Positions 1 to 8,500 are shown, numbered from the stretch's first letter. The stretch: DNA of 17,931 nt from CAVURW01 sp963743595 (GCA_963743595.1 CAVURW010000167.1:1-17931); one strand, 5' to 3'. A program made the numbers and translations. The notes: generated by a model not told the origin, from the sequence alone.

Positions 1-2167
1 TAAAGTCCGGGTCCTTATGCACCAAAGAGTGGTAGTGATTGTACGACTCGCCCGCCATCGATTCCATGGCATCGCGCCACGTCTTCGGCACCTGCAACTC
101 GCCCTGAGCGGCATGCGCGCCCAAGATCACGCCGTAAGCCATCTGCTCCAGAATACGCAAGGCCATATCGGGATCGTGATAGCGCGTGGAGAGAACCTCG
201 CCCTGTTCCGTCACCCGAATCTTAGCGCCATATAACCCGCACGGCTGAGCCAAAATCGCCTTCGCCGCCGGACCACCGCCTCGGGCGATACTCCCGCCAC
301 GCCCATGGAATAGCGTTTGATCGATCCCCCGGCTGCGACAGGTCTCAGAGATCGTCTCTTGCGCCTGAAATAGCGCCCAATTCGCAGTAAGATAACCGCA
401 ATCTTTGTTGCTATCCGAATAGCCCAGCATGATCATTTGATGATCGCCCCGACTCCGCAAATGGTTGCGGTACGCGTCCACTGCGAAGAGCTCGCTCAAG
501 ATCTTCGGCGCAGCATTCAAGTCCTCCAAAGTCTCAAACAGCGGCGCGATATCCAGAACCACACCCACCAAATGCAGGAACGCTAGCACCTCCATGATGT
601 CTGAAACATCGTGCGTCATGCTGATGACGTAGGCGCCAAGACCCTCATCCCCGTAAAGTTTCGTCGCGCGCTTAAACACACTGAGCGAGCCGACCACATC
701 CTGCGTCTCGACTGTGTAATCGGTGGCGAGCGGCGGTGCGGGTTTCGCCAGCACCTCCTGGATCAACTTCATTCGCTCGGCTTCATCCAGCGCCAGGTAA
801 TTGTCGCAAGTCCCACTCTTCTTTAACATCTCCGCGAGCGCCGTTTCATGTCGACCGGAGTGTTGCCGAATATCGAGACGGGACAGGCTCAAGCCGAACA
901 GTTTTACTTGCTCCAGCACATGTTCAAATTCCCCCCCGACGAGCAGGGCCGCACGGTTCGACTCTAGACTCCGCTTCATGATTTCCAGCGGCCCCAGAAT
1001 ATCGGCAGTTTTGAGCGAGAACGTTTCCGTAGTTGAATCGGTGAGAAGCGCCTCGACGGTATTGGCACGTTGGGCGTCGATCAAACGCGATCGGAGACCC
1101 GCAAGCACCTGGCGATAGGGCTCGTACGGATAGCGCGAACGGAGATCGTTCACATGGGGATCGGTAATTTCCTGCTCAAATTTATCCAACAATCCCTGAA
1201 GGTCCGGGCTGATTTCGTCCAGCCGGGTCGAAACGGACAACAAGCGCGAGAGCTGTTGCAACTCCGTTTCCAGTTTCGTGAGCACCATTCTCCGGTGCAT
1301 GACCAGCGCCGCCGCCGTAATGCGCGGTTGCACATTCGGATTTCCATCGCGGTCCCCGCCCATCCATGAACCGAACGTGAGCCAGTGAGTCGGCGCATTT
1401 ACCGTGGGGTAGTAGGTCTTTAAAGCCCGAGTCATGTCCTCTTGCAAGAGCGGCAGTGTGTCCCACAGGGTCGTTTCAAAGTACCATAGACCGGTGCGAA
1501 TTTCGTCGGTCACCTCAGGCCGCGAGGTGCGGGAGCGATCGGTTAACCAGAGACTCGTGACCTCACGCGCGAGCGCCCGTTCATCCCGCACGCCGGTAAT
1601 CTCTTCCACGCTCGATTTCTGCCGAAGCAACATCGCCAGACGACGAAGCTTATTCAGCATCGTCCGGCGCTTGCTCTCGGTCGGATGCGCCGTGAAAACG
1701 AGATCGATATTTAACCCGTCCACGATTTTCTGAATCGCCTCCGCCGGAACGCCATCGGCAGCGAGTTTACTTAGGGCCGCCCCGATCGTCTCACGCATCG
1801 GGGTCGCCTTGCCGCCACCTTGCGCAATTTCCTTGCGACGCTGGCGAAGCAACCGAATCCGGTGGTTCTCCTCCGCCAAATTAACGAGCTCAAAATAGAC
1901 AGTGAACGCCATCGACATCTGGCGCGCTTGGCTGATGGTCAACCCAGAAACCGCCGTCTCCAGCTCGACAACAGCATCCGGCTCGGGCGGCGTCTGCCGG
2001 CTCCGTTTCGCTAACCGACGCAGTTTCTCTTCCAAATCTAAAACACCCTGGCCCTCCAGATTTACCATCACCTCTCCGAGCACGTTTCCGAGCATCCGAA
2101 TTTCTGTTGCGAGTGAATCAACACTGGGTTCCGTAGACATGGCGTTAACAGGATGTGAAGGGTCCAT
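1..2167 (-). CDS. ppc: Phosphoenolpyruvate carboxylase (partial, C-terminal end beyond the window)
   Basis: Cytoplasmic enzyme that carboxylates phosphoenolpyruvate with bicarbonate to oxaloacetate, refilling the TCA cycle. Translating the minus strand from 2167 gives one open frame of about 722 residues to the left edge; family members are usually 880-930 residues, so roughly 200 are missing. Visible family motifs: VFTAHPTES with the catalytic His at about residue 161, GDRDGNP at 271-277, GYSDSNKD at 582-589 and HGRGGS at 621-626. These active-site segments are intact and in the family order. Two in-frame ATGs are possible, at 2167 and 2140; neither has a clear Shine-Dalgarno sequence, and the outer one is used here. 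No gene shares its strand directly upstream; the inverted-repeat zone lies there. Identification is firm; only the start is uncertain. Confidence 0.95.
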   Translation of the reverse strand, partial: MDPSHPVNAMSTEPSVDSLATEIRMLGNVLGEVMVNLEGQGVLDLEEKLRRLAKRSRQTPPEPDAVVELETAVSGLTISQARQMSMAFTVYFELVNLAEENHRIRLLRQRRKEIAQGGGKATPMRETIGAALSKLAADGVPAEAIQKIVDGLNIDLVFTAHPTESKRRTMLNKLRRLAMLLRQKSSVEEITGVRDERALAREVTSLWLTDRSRTSRPEVTDEIRTGLWYFETTLWDTLPLLQEDMTRALKTYYPTVNAPTHWLTFGSWMGGDRDGNPNVQPRITAAALVMHRRMVLTKLETELQQLSRLLSVSTRLDEISPDLQGLLDKFEQEITDPHVNDLRSRYPYEPYRQVLAGLRSRLIDAQRANTVEALLTDSTTETFSLKTADILGPLEIMKRSLESNRAALLVGGEFEHVLEQVKLFGLSLSRLDIRQHSGRHETALAEMLKKSGTCDNYLALDEAERMKLIQEVLAKPAPPLATDYTVETQDVVGSLSVFKRATKLYGDEGLGAYVISMTHDVSDIMEVLAFLHLVGVVLDIAPLFETLEDLNAAPKILSELFAVDAYRNHLRSRGDHQMIMLGYSDSNKDCGYLTANWALFQAQETISETCRSRGIDQTLFHGRGGSIARGGGPAAKAILAQPCGLYGAKIRVTEQGEVLSTRYHDPDMALRILEQMAYGVILGAHAAQGELQVPKTWRDAMESMAGESYNHYHSLVHKDPDF

Positions 2168-2304
2168 AAAAAAACAAGCTTTATACACGAACATTCCCGC
2201 ACCGGTTCCGCCGGCCGCAGGAGGTCAGCGCTCGTTCGAAAGCAAGAAAGTTGCCAATAGTGAACGCTGTTTGCGTCTCTCGTCTCCTAATGACCGCAGA
2301 TTAC

Positions 2305-2382
2305 CGTTCCTTTGGAACTCTGACGCCTGCGGTGGTGTACCTGGCACTTCGGACGGCCTATCAGCCGCCCTCATACCAGGCT
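2305..2382 (+). repeat. Inverted repeat, left arm (REP-like palindromic unit)
   Basis: This 78-nt core matches the reverse complement of 2654-2731 at about 71 of 78 positions (counted by eye). It begins with a small perfect hairpin, GTTCC-TTT-GGAAC (2306-2318). It then contains a nested palindrome: outer stem CCTGG (2340-2344) with CCAGG (2376-2380), inner stem around GGACGGC and GCCGCC. Similarity to the other arm continues inward to about 2424 and more weakly outward to about 2273. The nested hairpins resemble REP/MITE-type extragenic palindromes, but the family is not one I recognise. Confidence 0.75.
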
Positions 2383-2648
2383 CTTATGCGGATCGCGTCT
2401 GTGGCGCTCAATTGAATCGACCCCATGAGCTCTCTCAGAAAGGTTTCCATTCCGAGCTTGTCGAGGATCCAGTAAGCCTCCCGTTCTGATACTGATGTCT
2501 CGACGAGCTCGACATGTGTAAACGGTTGATAGCGAGTATGTTACGGTGCTGTTAGTTCATTCTCGCCAATCACACCCCATTGCGGAATCGGTGGCTCGTC
2601 ATGAACCTGTTGAGGTCGATTTAAGTGAGCGACAAAGGCGCGACCCAT
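2361..2648 (-). pseudogene. Possible decayed short reading frame inside the inverted repeat
   Basis: On the minus strand an ATG at 2648 opens a 35-codon frame ending in TAA (2541-2543). The same frame then continues open for 59 more codons, to a TGA at 2361-2363 inside the left arm. The second part reads like ordinary protein (EREAYWILDKLGMETFLREL, then LSATDAIRIRAWYEGG), which suggests one small coding sequence broken by a nonsense mutation. I do not recognise the product. Short open stretches are common by chance, so this is tentative. Confidence 0.25.
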
Positions 2649-2653
2649 AACAA

Positions 2654-2731
2654 AGCCTGGTATGAGGGCGGCTGATAAGCCGTCCGAAGTACCAGGTACA
2701 CCGACCCAGTCGTTAGAGTTCCAAAGGAACG
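2654..2731 (-). repeat. Inverted repeat, right arm (REP-like palindromic unit)
   Basis: Reverse-complement partner of 2305-2382. Its palindrome is cleaner: CCTGGTA (2656-2662) pairs exactly with TACCAGG (2690-2696), and an inner stem GGCGGCT/AGCCGTC closes a GATA loop with one mismatch. A second hairpin, GTTCC-AAA-GGAAC, lies at 2718-2731. Similarity with the left arm continues inward to about 2612 and outward to about 2762, ending close to the start of the CPBP-protease gene. Confidence 0.75.
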
Positions 2732-2780
2732 ATGATCAGAACTGGTCAATGCTTGAGACGCTGGGCATAGTCGCTGGAAA

Positions 2781-3524
2781 ATGCTCGCTGCTTCGATATC
2801 TTTTCACATGGTTGAAACGCTATTTGTCATCAATGGCTGTCTCTTTGCGATTTTAGCCCATTTTACGCTGAAATCAGAAGACCATCCGCCGGGCGTGATC
2901 ATTGCTCTCGGTTGGTTGATGTTCCATTTCGTCGGAGTCGAGTACGGGCAATTAGCAGAAAAGGTGGCAGGCTACAAACCGGATCAAATAGCCTATTATC
3001 TGCTCCCCAGAATCGGGGGCGCCGTTCCGATTATAGTTATCGGTCTCATGGCACCGATGCGAGCTCGCCACTGGTCGGGTCCGAAGCTTAAGACTTTTCT
3101 GAAATGCCTCATGCTGGCACTTGTGATTAACCAGTTCGGTGTGGATGCCCTCTCCAGCATCTACTACCTCCTCCACACCTACTGTAGTCTCCCTCGAGTG
3201 GGGTCTGAAACAAGTTTTCTGATCCACCTATCCATTCTCGCACTCTTCTTTCGCTTATCGGTTGTGACGCCCGTTGTGGAGGAGATTTTGTATCGAGGCT
3301 ATCTTTTTGATGCGTTCAAAAGACACTGCCCCGTTTGGCTGGCTATGATTTTCACATCGTTCATCTTTGCGTCTGCACATTTAAGTCTCTACTTCTTCCC
3401 ATTTCACTTTGTTCACGGGATGATCTTCGCATATGTCCGTCACCGAACAGGTTCTCTCTATGCAAGCGTATTTCTTCATTCTTTACACAACACGCTTGGC
3501 GTAATCGTAGAAGAGGTATCTTAG
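2781..3524 (+). CDS. CPBP (Abi) family intramembrane metalloprotease
   Basis: Integral membrane protein of 247 residues, mostly hydrophobic with several predicted membrane helices. It carries the CPBP/Abi signature: EEILYR with the glutamate pair E167-E168 and R172, a second-motif histidine H200 in SAHLS, and HSLHN (H233 to N237). These match the conserved polar residues of the type II CAAX prenyl protease/bacteriocin-processing family. Bacterial members act in protein maturation, bacteriocin immunity or membrane signalling; the substrate here cannot be told. Another in-frame ATG at residue 10 (VETLF follows) is an equally plausible start, since neither has a strong Shine-Dalgarno sequence. 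The 5' end abuts the inverted-repeat zone. The stop lies 1 bp from the stop of the convergent gene, leaving no room for a terminator between them. Confidence 0.88.
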   Translation: MLAASISFHMVETLFVINGCLFAILAHFTLKSEDHPPGVIIALGWLMFHFVGVEYGQLAEKVAGYKPDQIAYYLLPRIGGAVPIIVIGLMAPMRARHWSGPKLKTFLKCLMLALVINQFGVDALSSIYYLLHTYCSLPRVGSETSFLIHLSILALFFRLSVVTPVVEEILYRGYLFDAFKRHCPVWLAMIFTSFIFASAHLSLYFFPFHFVHGMIFAYVRHRTGSLYASVFLHSLHNTLGVIVEEVS

Positions 3525-3525
3525 G

Positions 3526-4671
3526 CTATTCCTCGCTCCAGACATACGGCGCAAACGGTTTTGCGAATCCCTTAAATCCATCGGCTTGAGGGTCGAATTT
3601 ATCGAAGTTATCGCCGTAGTGCGTCAGATACATTTTGTTCTTGATCGCAGGCGGTAACGTGCTCAGCTCATCATAAGTGGCGTGGACTTTACCGGGATTG
3701 AACAATTGGCAATCGTGGTAAATCGTATCGATTTTCGATAGATCGACATCCACAAAGAGTGTCGGGTCAAACCGCGTATCGGCACTGAACAGCACCTTAC
3801 CATCCACGACGAGACCGGTGCTCCAGAACGCCTTTTCCCACTGCGTCACATCGCCGGGGGTGTGGATGGTCCGGAAGATCGTGAGATGAATGCCATCGAC
3901 ATTGATTTGATAAGTCTCACGTGGCTGATTTTTCACCCAGCTCGGTTCCACCGCATCCACCATATCGGCGAATTTCAGCAGACCCAGTTCATTGACTTCA
4001 GAGCCACCTTTTAACGAATGTTCCCAAAGTGTCTGTTGAAAGTGGGGTGATATGATGAATTTCGCCTTTTTACCCAGAATATAACGATGCTTTAACATCA
4101 TCTCTTCCAGCCCGCCGATATGATCCGCGTGAGCATGTGTGATGTGATAATAATCAAAACCTGTCACATCCATTCCATGTCGATAGAGCGCTTGAGGAAT
4201 CGATGTGCCGATATCGACCAAAATCGTCTTGCGATTCTTGGCAATAATCAGGCTCGTTTGATCATTCAACTTAGCGAATGCCGAGCCGACACCTACGAAA
4301 CAGAGCACTAGGCGATCTTCGCTGAGATCGAGCAATTCCTTCATGTACCTGCCCTTTTCCACTAGGGGCTGAGAAGGGCCGATCGGTGCAATGCTGAACC
4401 GTCCGAGGTCCGGACCGTGCACCTTTGCACCGACGCGATTCGGTACGTCCACAGTAATCAGATCTTCGGCTTGAACCGGCAGATTTTTTTCTTTAGCCAG
4501 CGCTAGAATTCGGGATTGATGCTGGGCGGGAATTCGTCCCACCTGTCCCCAATAACTGACTGTGCTTACAGGTAAATCCAAATGTCGCGCTAACTTGGAG
4601 GGGCCGCCAAAGAGTTCAAAGAGATGTGCAACCGCCTCGTTACTCGCTTCTTTCATGAGATAAGTTTCCAT
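3526..4671 (-). CDS. Helix-turn-helix / metallo-beta-lactamase-fold hydrolase fusion protein
   Basis: A 381-residue protein with two parts. Residues about 12-60 (LFELFGGPSKLARHLDLPVS, then TVSYWGQVGRIPAQH) look like a YdaS/Cro-type helix-turn-helix. Residues about 115-380 are a metallo-beta-lactamase domain with HAHADH (H179, H181, D183, H184), H270 in IHTPGD, D298 in SADTRFD and H351 in LTHYGD, a complete dinuclear metal set. No signal peptide is visible, so it is probably cytoplasmic. The domain most resembles ribonuclease Z-like or other small-molecule hydrolases, but the substrate is not evident. A second ATG at codon 6 would keep both domains. It is transcribed alone from a good promoter at 4711-4738. 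Confidence 0.85.
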   Translation of the reverse strand: METYLMKEASNEAVAHLFELFGGPSKLARHLDLPVSTVSYWGQVGRIPAQHQSRILALAKEKNLPVQAEDLITVDVPNRVGAKVHGPDLGRFSIAPIGPSQPLVEKGRYMKELLDLSEDRLVLCFVGVGSAFAKLNDQTSLIIAKNRKTILVDIGTSIPQALYRHGMDVTGFDYYHITHAHADHIGGLEEMMLKHRYILGKKAKFIISPHFQQTLWEHSLKGGSEVNELGLLKFADMVDAVEPSWVKNQPRETYQINVDGIHLTIFRTIHTPGDVTQWEKAFWSTGLVVDGKVLFSADTRFDPTLFVDVDLSKIDTIYHDCQLFNPGKVHATYDELSTLPPAIKNKMYLTHYGDNFDKFDPQADGFKGFAKPFAPYVWSEE

Positions 4672-4710
4672 GCGAGTAACCTAATACAACCGGCTACAGA
4701 TCGCCCCTTC

Positions 4711-4738
4711 ATTATAGTCGACTTTTGCGCATTGTTAA
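4711..4738 (-). promoter_or_regulatory. Sigma-70-like promoter for the HTH/metallo-beta-lactamase gene
   Basis: On the minus strand TTAACA (4733-4738, five of six matches to the -35 consensus) is followed after 16 nt by a perfect TATAAT -10 box (4711-4716). Transcription would start about 30 nt before the ATG at 4671. It is the best promoter match I found in the window. Confidence 0.6.
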
Positions 4739-4789
4739 CGGAAATCCCGTAGACGCGTGAAATACTCTCTGGTTACATCATTTTCTTTC

Positions 4790-7030
4790 CTATTTCCAAG
4801 CCACACTTCCGTTTAACGGAAGGGCATCCGAGCCGCCGCCGATCTTGACCTGAATCTTCCCCGCTTCAGCGACCCATTTCCCCTCTTTCCAGAACTTGAA
4901 TTGCTCGAAACCGACCGGAAACGTCACCGTTTTTGACTCGCCCGGCTTGAGCGAAACCCTCTGAAAGGCCTTCAGTTCCAAGACAGGACGCACCAACGAC
5001 GTAAAGTCCTGGCGCAGATACATTTGCGCTACTTCCTCTCCAGCGATTGATCCCGTATTCTTTACAGTAAAACTCACGCTGGCGGTCTGATCCTGCCCGA
5101 TCTCCGCAGGGGTGATATTTAGCCCGGAGTACTCAAACGTGGTGTAGCTCAGCCCATGGCCGAACGCCCATAAGACATCGAATTTCTTACTGAAGTCGGC
5201 GAGGGGATCATCGGAATTTCGGAAATAACCCACCGGCCCGGTTAGCGGCAGGTGATCGTAGTAACAGGGGACTTGGCCGACATTGCGAGGGAACGAAACG
5301 TTCAGCTTTCCACTGGGATTGACCTCGCCGAAGAGGATTTGCGCGAGCGCAGTTCCTGCCGCCTGCCCGCCGTACCACGCTTCCAGGACAGCCGGCACGT
5401 TCTTCTGGATCCAACAGACGGAGACCGGCGCGCCATTCGAAAGAACGACAACGACCGGCTTGCCAGAGGCCATCATCGCTTCAACGAGCGCCTCCTGACC
5501 GCCGATCAAATCGAGTGTGTCTCGATCCAAATTCTCACGAGCTTGGCCGGAGGTGAACCCGACGACAGCAACAATAACATCCGCAGTCTTTGCGGCTTCG
5601 ACAGCCTTAGCCAAGTCGGGATCGTTCGCTTGCTGGGTGAGCCTGCAACCAGCGACATAGGTCATCTTGTCTGCGCCGAGGTACGTTTCCAGGCCCTTTC
5701 GAATCGAGACGGGATTTTTCGGCGCACCGGAGTAGTTGCCGAGGTTCACCATGTCAGCGAGCGGCCCCACTAACAGAAGATGTTGCACCTTATCCTTATT
5801 AAGCGGCAGCAGGTGACCCTCGTTCTTAAGAAGCACCATCTCTTCCTGCGCGGCCTTTAACGCCAGCGCCGCGTGAGTCGGATCGTTCAATATCGCGTCG
5901 GCGTCTGGGCGTCGGAGCTTGGCAGGCATCGCGAGTTTTCCTTCGGCGACGAGTTTGGCCCAGACATCGTCCGGTCCCTGGTGATTGATGATGGTGGCCT
6001 GCGTTTGATCGAGCGAGTCTGTGCTGTTTGCGCTGGGCGGTTGCAATCCCAGCAATTGTATCTTTTCGCGGAGCACACGACGGGCGGCTTCGTTGACGAT
6101 ATCCAAGGAGATTTTGCCCTCTTGAATCGCCTTGCCGAGCTGATGGGCGTAGAGATTGCCGACCAGTTCCATATCCACACCCGCACTCAGCGCTTTCACG
6201 GCCGCGTCTTCGTCGTCCGTGGCGAAGTGATGGCCGCCCGCGATCTTCGGGATATCGCCCATGTCCGAGGTCATGAACCCAGTGAACCCCCACTCTTTGC
6301 GTAAAATATCGGTTAATAACCACGGATTCGAGTGGCACGGAACGCCATTGAGCGCGTGGTGTCCAGGCATGACGCTGCCGCATTGAGCTTCTTTCACGGC
6401 AGCTTCAAAAGGCGGGAAATAGATCTCGCGCAGGACGCGCTCCGAGGTCTCAAAGTCCTCGCCGTTTGCGCCGGCCCAGGGCTCGCCATCGGCCACAAAG
6501 TGCTTCGGTGTAGCGATGATATGGTCCGGGCTAAAGCGGTCCGGCCCCATCCCTTGCAGTCCTTCGATGTAACTGACGCCAATTCGACTCACCAGATAGG
6601 GGTCTTCTCCGTACGACTCCTCCACGCGTCCCCAGCGGGCGTCGCGCGCCAGACCGAGCATCGGGGCAAACGCCTGCTCCATGCCGACAGCTCGTGCCTC
6701 TTTCGCCACCACTTCACCGATTTGTTTCATTAAATCGGGGTCCCAAGTCGCCCCGAGTGAAATCGACATGGGAAAACTTGTGCAACCTCCACTCACGACG
6801 CCGTGCAGAGCTTCGCCAGCGTTCAGATTCGGAATGCCCAGACGCGGGACGCCATTGTTTTTGTAGGAGAGCAATTGAAGCTGTTTCTCCTCCGTAGTCA
6901 TCTGCTTGAGAAGCTCGGTGGCTCGGGCATCGGCTTCCGCAAAGGAGACCGGTTTCCACGTCGTCTCTTGAGCCAGGGTTAGGCCAGCACATCCAATAAA
7001 CAACGCACCGCACAGCCAGAATCTCATCAT
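4790..7030 (-). CDS. Secreted glycoside hydrolase family 3 beta-glucosidase/beta-xylosidase-like enzyme
   Basis: A 746-residue exo-acting glycosidase with an export signal (residues 1-20, hydrophobic, ending LTLA before QETT). The GH3 N-terminal barrel shows EALHGV (73-77), RWGR (132-135), KHF (176-178) and the nucleophile motif TSDMGDI with Asp256. The second catalytic domain carries ENLDR at 499-503, fitting the E-x-x-D-R pattern that supplies the acid/base Glu (E499). A fibronectin III-like domain closes the protein (about 650-730). ALHGV and the overall layout favour the xylosidase/glucosidase branch that releases sugars from plant-type oligosaccharides; the exact sugar cannot be read from sequence. 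A linker at about 330-380 between the two catalytic domains looks longer than usual. It follows the epimerase gene by 81 bp on the same strand and may be co-transcribed. The two tandem ATGs (7030, 7027) leave the start ambiguous by one codon. Confidence 0.93.
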   Translation of the reverse strand: MMRFWLCGALFIGCAGLTLAQETTWKPVSFAEADARATELLKQMTTEEKQLQLLSYKNNGVPRLGIPNLNAGEALHGVVSGGCTSFPMSISLGATWDPDLMKQIGEVVAKEARAVGMEQAFAPMLGLARDARWGRVEESYGEDPYLVSRIGVSYIEGLQGMGPDRFSPDHIIATPKHFVADGEPWAGANGEDFETSERVLREIYFPPFEAAVKEAQCGSVMPGHHALNGVPCHSNPWLLTDILRKEWGFTGFMTSDMGDIPKIAGGHHFATDDEDAAVKALSAGVDMELVGNLYAHQLGKAIQEGKISLDIVNEAARRVLREKIQLLGLQPPSANSTDSLDQTQATIINHQGPDDVWAKLVAEGKLAMPAKLRRPDADAILNDPTHAALALKAAQEEMVLLKNEGHLLPLNKDKVQHLLLVGPLADMVNLGNYSGAPKNPVSIRKGLETYLGADKMTYVAGCRLTQQANDPDLAKAVEAAKTADVIVAVVGFTSGQARENLDRDTLDLIGGQEALVEAMMASGKPVVVVLSNGAPVSVCWIQKNVPAVLEAWYGGQAAGTALAQILFGEVNPSGKLNVSFPRNVGQVPCYYDHLPLTGPVGYFRNSDDPLADFSKKFDVLWAFGHGLSYTTFEYSGLNITPAEIGQDQTASVSFTVKNTGSIAGEEVAQMYLRQDFTSLVRPVLELKAFQRVSLKPGESKTVTFPVGFEQFKFWKEGKWVAEAGKIQVKIGGGSDALPLNGSVAWK

Positions 7031-7111
7031 GTTTCTGTAAAACCTGCAAAAGTGAGAAAAGTTGCGTAAAGAGGACTTATTTGATCGGACTGCGCCTCTA
7101 CTTTTGAATCG

Positions 7112-8071
7112 TTACTCTTCGGACAAAAGATCCCGCACCGCCTCGGGCCATTCAGGAAAGCGAAAGCCGAAGCCTGAATCGAGCAACCGCTTAGGCGTAA
7201 CGTAACGACTCTTCAACACCAATTCCGATTCCGTGCCCATGAGCATCGCGCCCAGTTCCAGAATGGGACCGCTCGCGGGGAGGCCGAACGAGACGCCCAT
7301 CGCCTTACGAAATTGCCCCATGAACTCCTCATTCGGTACGGGGTTAGGGGCGCACATGTTGATCGCGCCGGATAAGTCGGGCCGTTCCATGAGCCACTCC
7401 ACGGCATCCACGAAATCGGTCTCATGAATCCAGGAGACCATCTGCTTGCCATTGCCCACTGTCCCACCCAGACCGCGTTTGACCAAGCTCTTTAAAACGC
7501 TGAAAACGCCGCCGGGATCCTTGCTCAGCACGATCGCCGAGCGCATCAGCACCACGCGCGTGGCCGGGAAATCACCTGCATCCATGAGCGTGCGTTCCCA
7601 GGCATGAGCCACATCGGAACTGAATTTCCACGTTTCCGGCACATCTTCCATGTCACCACTGAAAATCCCGTGAAACTCATCATTCGGTTCATCGAAGCGA
7701 TGGGCATAAATGGTCGCCGTGCCCATTTGCAGCCACACTTTAGGTGGTCGACCGGATTGACCCAGGGCGGTTCCGATGATCCGTGTCGAATCGACACGTG
7801 ACTTGAGAATCTCTGTGCGGTTCTCTGGGTTGTAACGGCAGTTCACGGAGCGCCCCGCCAAGTTGATAATCGCATCGGCACCATCCAGCTCCTTGGTCCA
7901 GAGTCCCAGGGTTCTCCCATCCCACGGCACAATGCGCGTACGCTCGCCGGGTCGACCGCCGTCGCCCGTGCCACCCCGGCTCAGGACGACGACCTGGTAA
8001 TACTTCGAGCGGAAGGCCCGCTGCAGAATCGTCCCCACTTGGCCCGTTCCGCCCGCAATAACGATCTTCAT
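7112..8071 (-). CDS. TIGR01777-type NAD(P)-dependent epimerase (SDR family)
   Basis: A 319-residue cytoplasmic protein of the extended SDR fold. The dinucleotide-binding loop is GGTGQVG (residues 7-13) in MKIVIAGGTG, and the C-terminal part (about 270-319, ending SGFGFRFPEWPEAVRDLL) is the DUF1731 tail typical of the YfcH/TIGR01777 family. Family members resemble sugar-nucleotide epimerases, but their substrate is generally unknown. The start is well supported by a GGAGG Shine-Dalgarno sequence 9 nt upstream, located inside the end of gcvH. The gap to gcvH is only 5 bp, so the two are co-transcribed. Confidence 0.9.
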   Translation of the reverse strand: MKIVIAGGTGQVGTILQRAFRSKYYQVVVLSRGGTGDGGRPGERTRIVPWDGRTLGLWTKELDGADAIINLAGRSVNCRYNPENRTEILKSRVDSTRIIGTALGQSGRPPKVWLQMGTATIYAHRFDEPNDEFHGIFSGDMEDVPETWKFSSDVAHAWERTLMDAGDFPATRVVLMRSAIVLSKDPGGVFSVLKSLVKRGLGGTVGNGKQMVSWIHETDFVDAVEWLMERPDLSGAINMCAPNPVPNEEFMGQFRKAMGVSFGLPASGPILELGAMLMGTESELVLKSRYVTPKRLLDSGFGFRFPEWPEAVRDLLSEE

Positions 8072-8076
8072 GACCG

Positions 8077-8466
8077 CTACCCTCCTACCTGACTACGATA
8101 CGATTCCGCGTCCTTCAGTTTCTTGATTTCTTCAGGGTCCGTCACTTTGATGCGAAAGAGCCAGCCATCTTCATACGGCTGTAGATTCACCAATTCCGGC
8201 TGCTTAACCAGAGCTGTGTTCACTTCCATAATTTCACCGCTGACGGGAGCGTAAATATCCGAAGCTGCCTTAACGGATTCAATGACTGCCACAGATGCGC
8301 CAGCCTTCACCTGCGCACCCACTTTCGGTAAATCGACATAAACCACGTCGCTCAATTCCTTTTGCGCGTGGTCGGTCACACCCACCGTGCCGAGATTGCT
8401 CGCGGGGATGAAGTGAAGCCATTCGTGGGTGGCGGCGTAGTGCAAGTGCTCTAAAATCGTGCTCAT
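8077..8466 (-). CDS. gcvH: Glycine cleavage system H protein
   Basis: Lipoyl carrier protein that shuttles the aminomethyl group from the P to the T protein and is reoxidised by dihydrolipoyl dehydrogenase. The 129 residues match the family length. ESVKAASDIYAP contains the lipoylated Lys66, and THEWL near the N-terminus is typical. The ATG at 8466 is preferred over one seven codons upstream (8487): it aligns the N-terminus with known H proteins and has an AGG 7 nt upstream. It sits 34 bp after gcvT on the same strand and overlaps the ribosome-binding site of the epimerase gene. Confidence 0.95.
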   Translation of the reverse strand: MSTILEHLHYAATHEWLHFIPASNLGTVGVTDHAQKELSDVVYVDLPKVGAQVKAGASVAVIESVKAASDIYAPVSGEIMEVNTALVKQPELVNLQPYEDGWLFRIKVTDPEEIKKLKDAESYRSQVGG

Positions 8467-8500
8467 ATTTGGGCCTATGTTCTCCATTTCCTGCCAAACT

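Larger units (their letters stand above)
2168..2780. other. Gene-free stretch occupied by a long imperfect inverted repeat
   Basis: About 610 bp without an intact gene between the divergently transcribed ppc and CPBP-protease genes. It is filled mostly by two inverted copies of a repeat (cores 2305-2382 and 2654-2731, weaker similarity continuing to about 2273-2424 and 2612-2762). A decayed reading frame on the minus strand lies between and partly inside the arms. I could not pick out promoters for either flanking gene with confidence. Confidence 0.8.

Noticed and set aside
1902..2489. A 195-codon plus-strand frame antisense to the 5' part of ppc and running into the inverted repeat
   Set aside because: Its first half is the reverse complement of the conserved PEP carboxylase frame; the only protein-like part lies in the repeat arm and has no independent start.
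2662..2856. A 64-codon plus-strand frame at the right arm of the repeat
   Set aside because: It is composed largely of the palindromic repeat and overlaps the start of the better supported CPBP gene.
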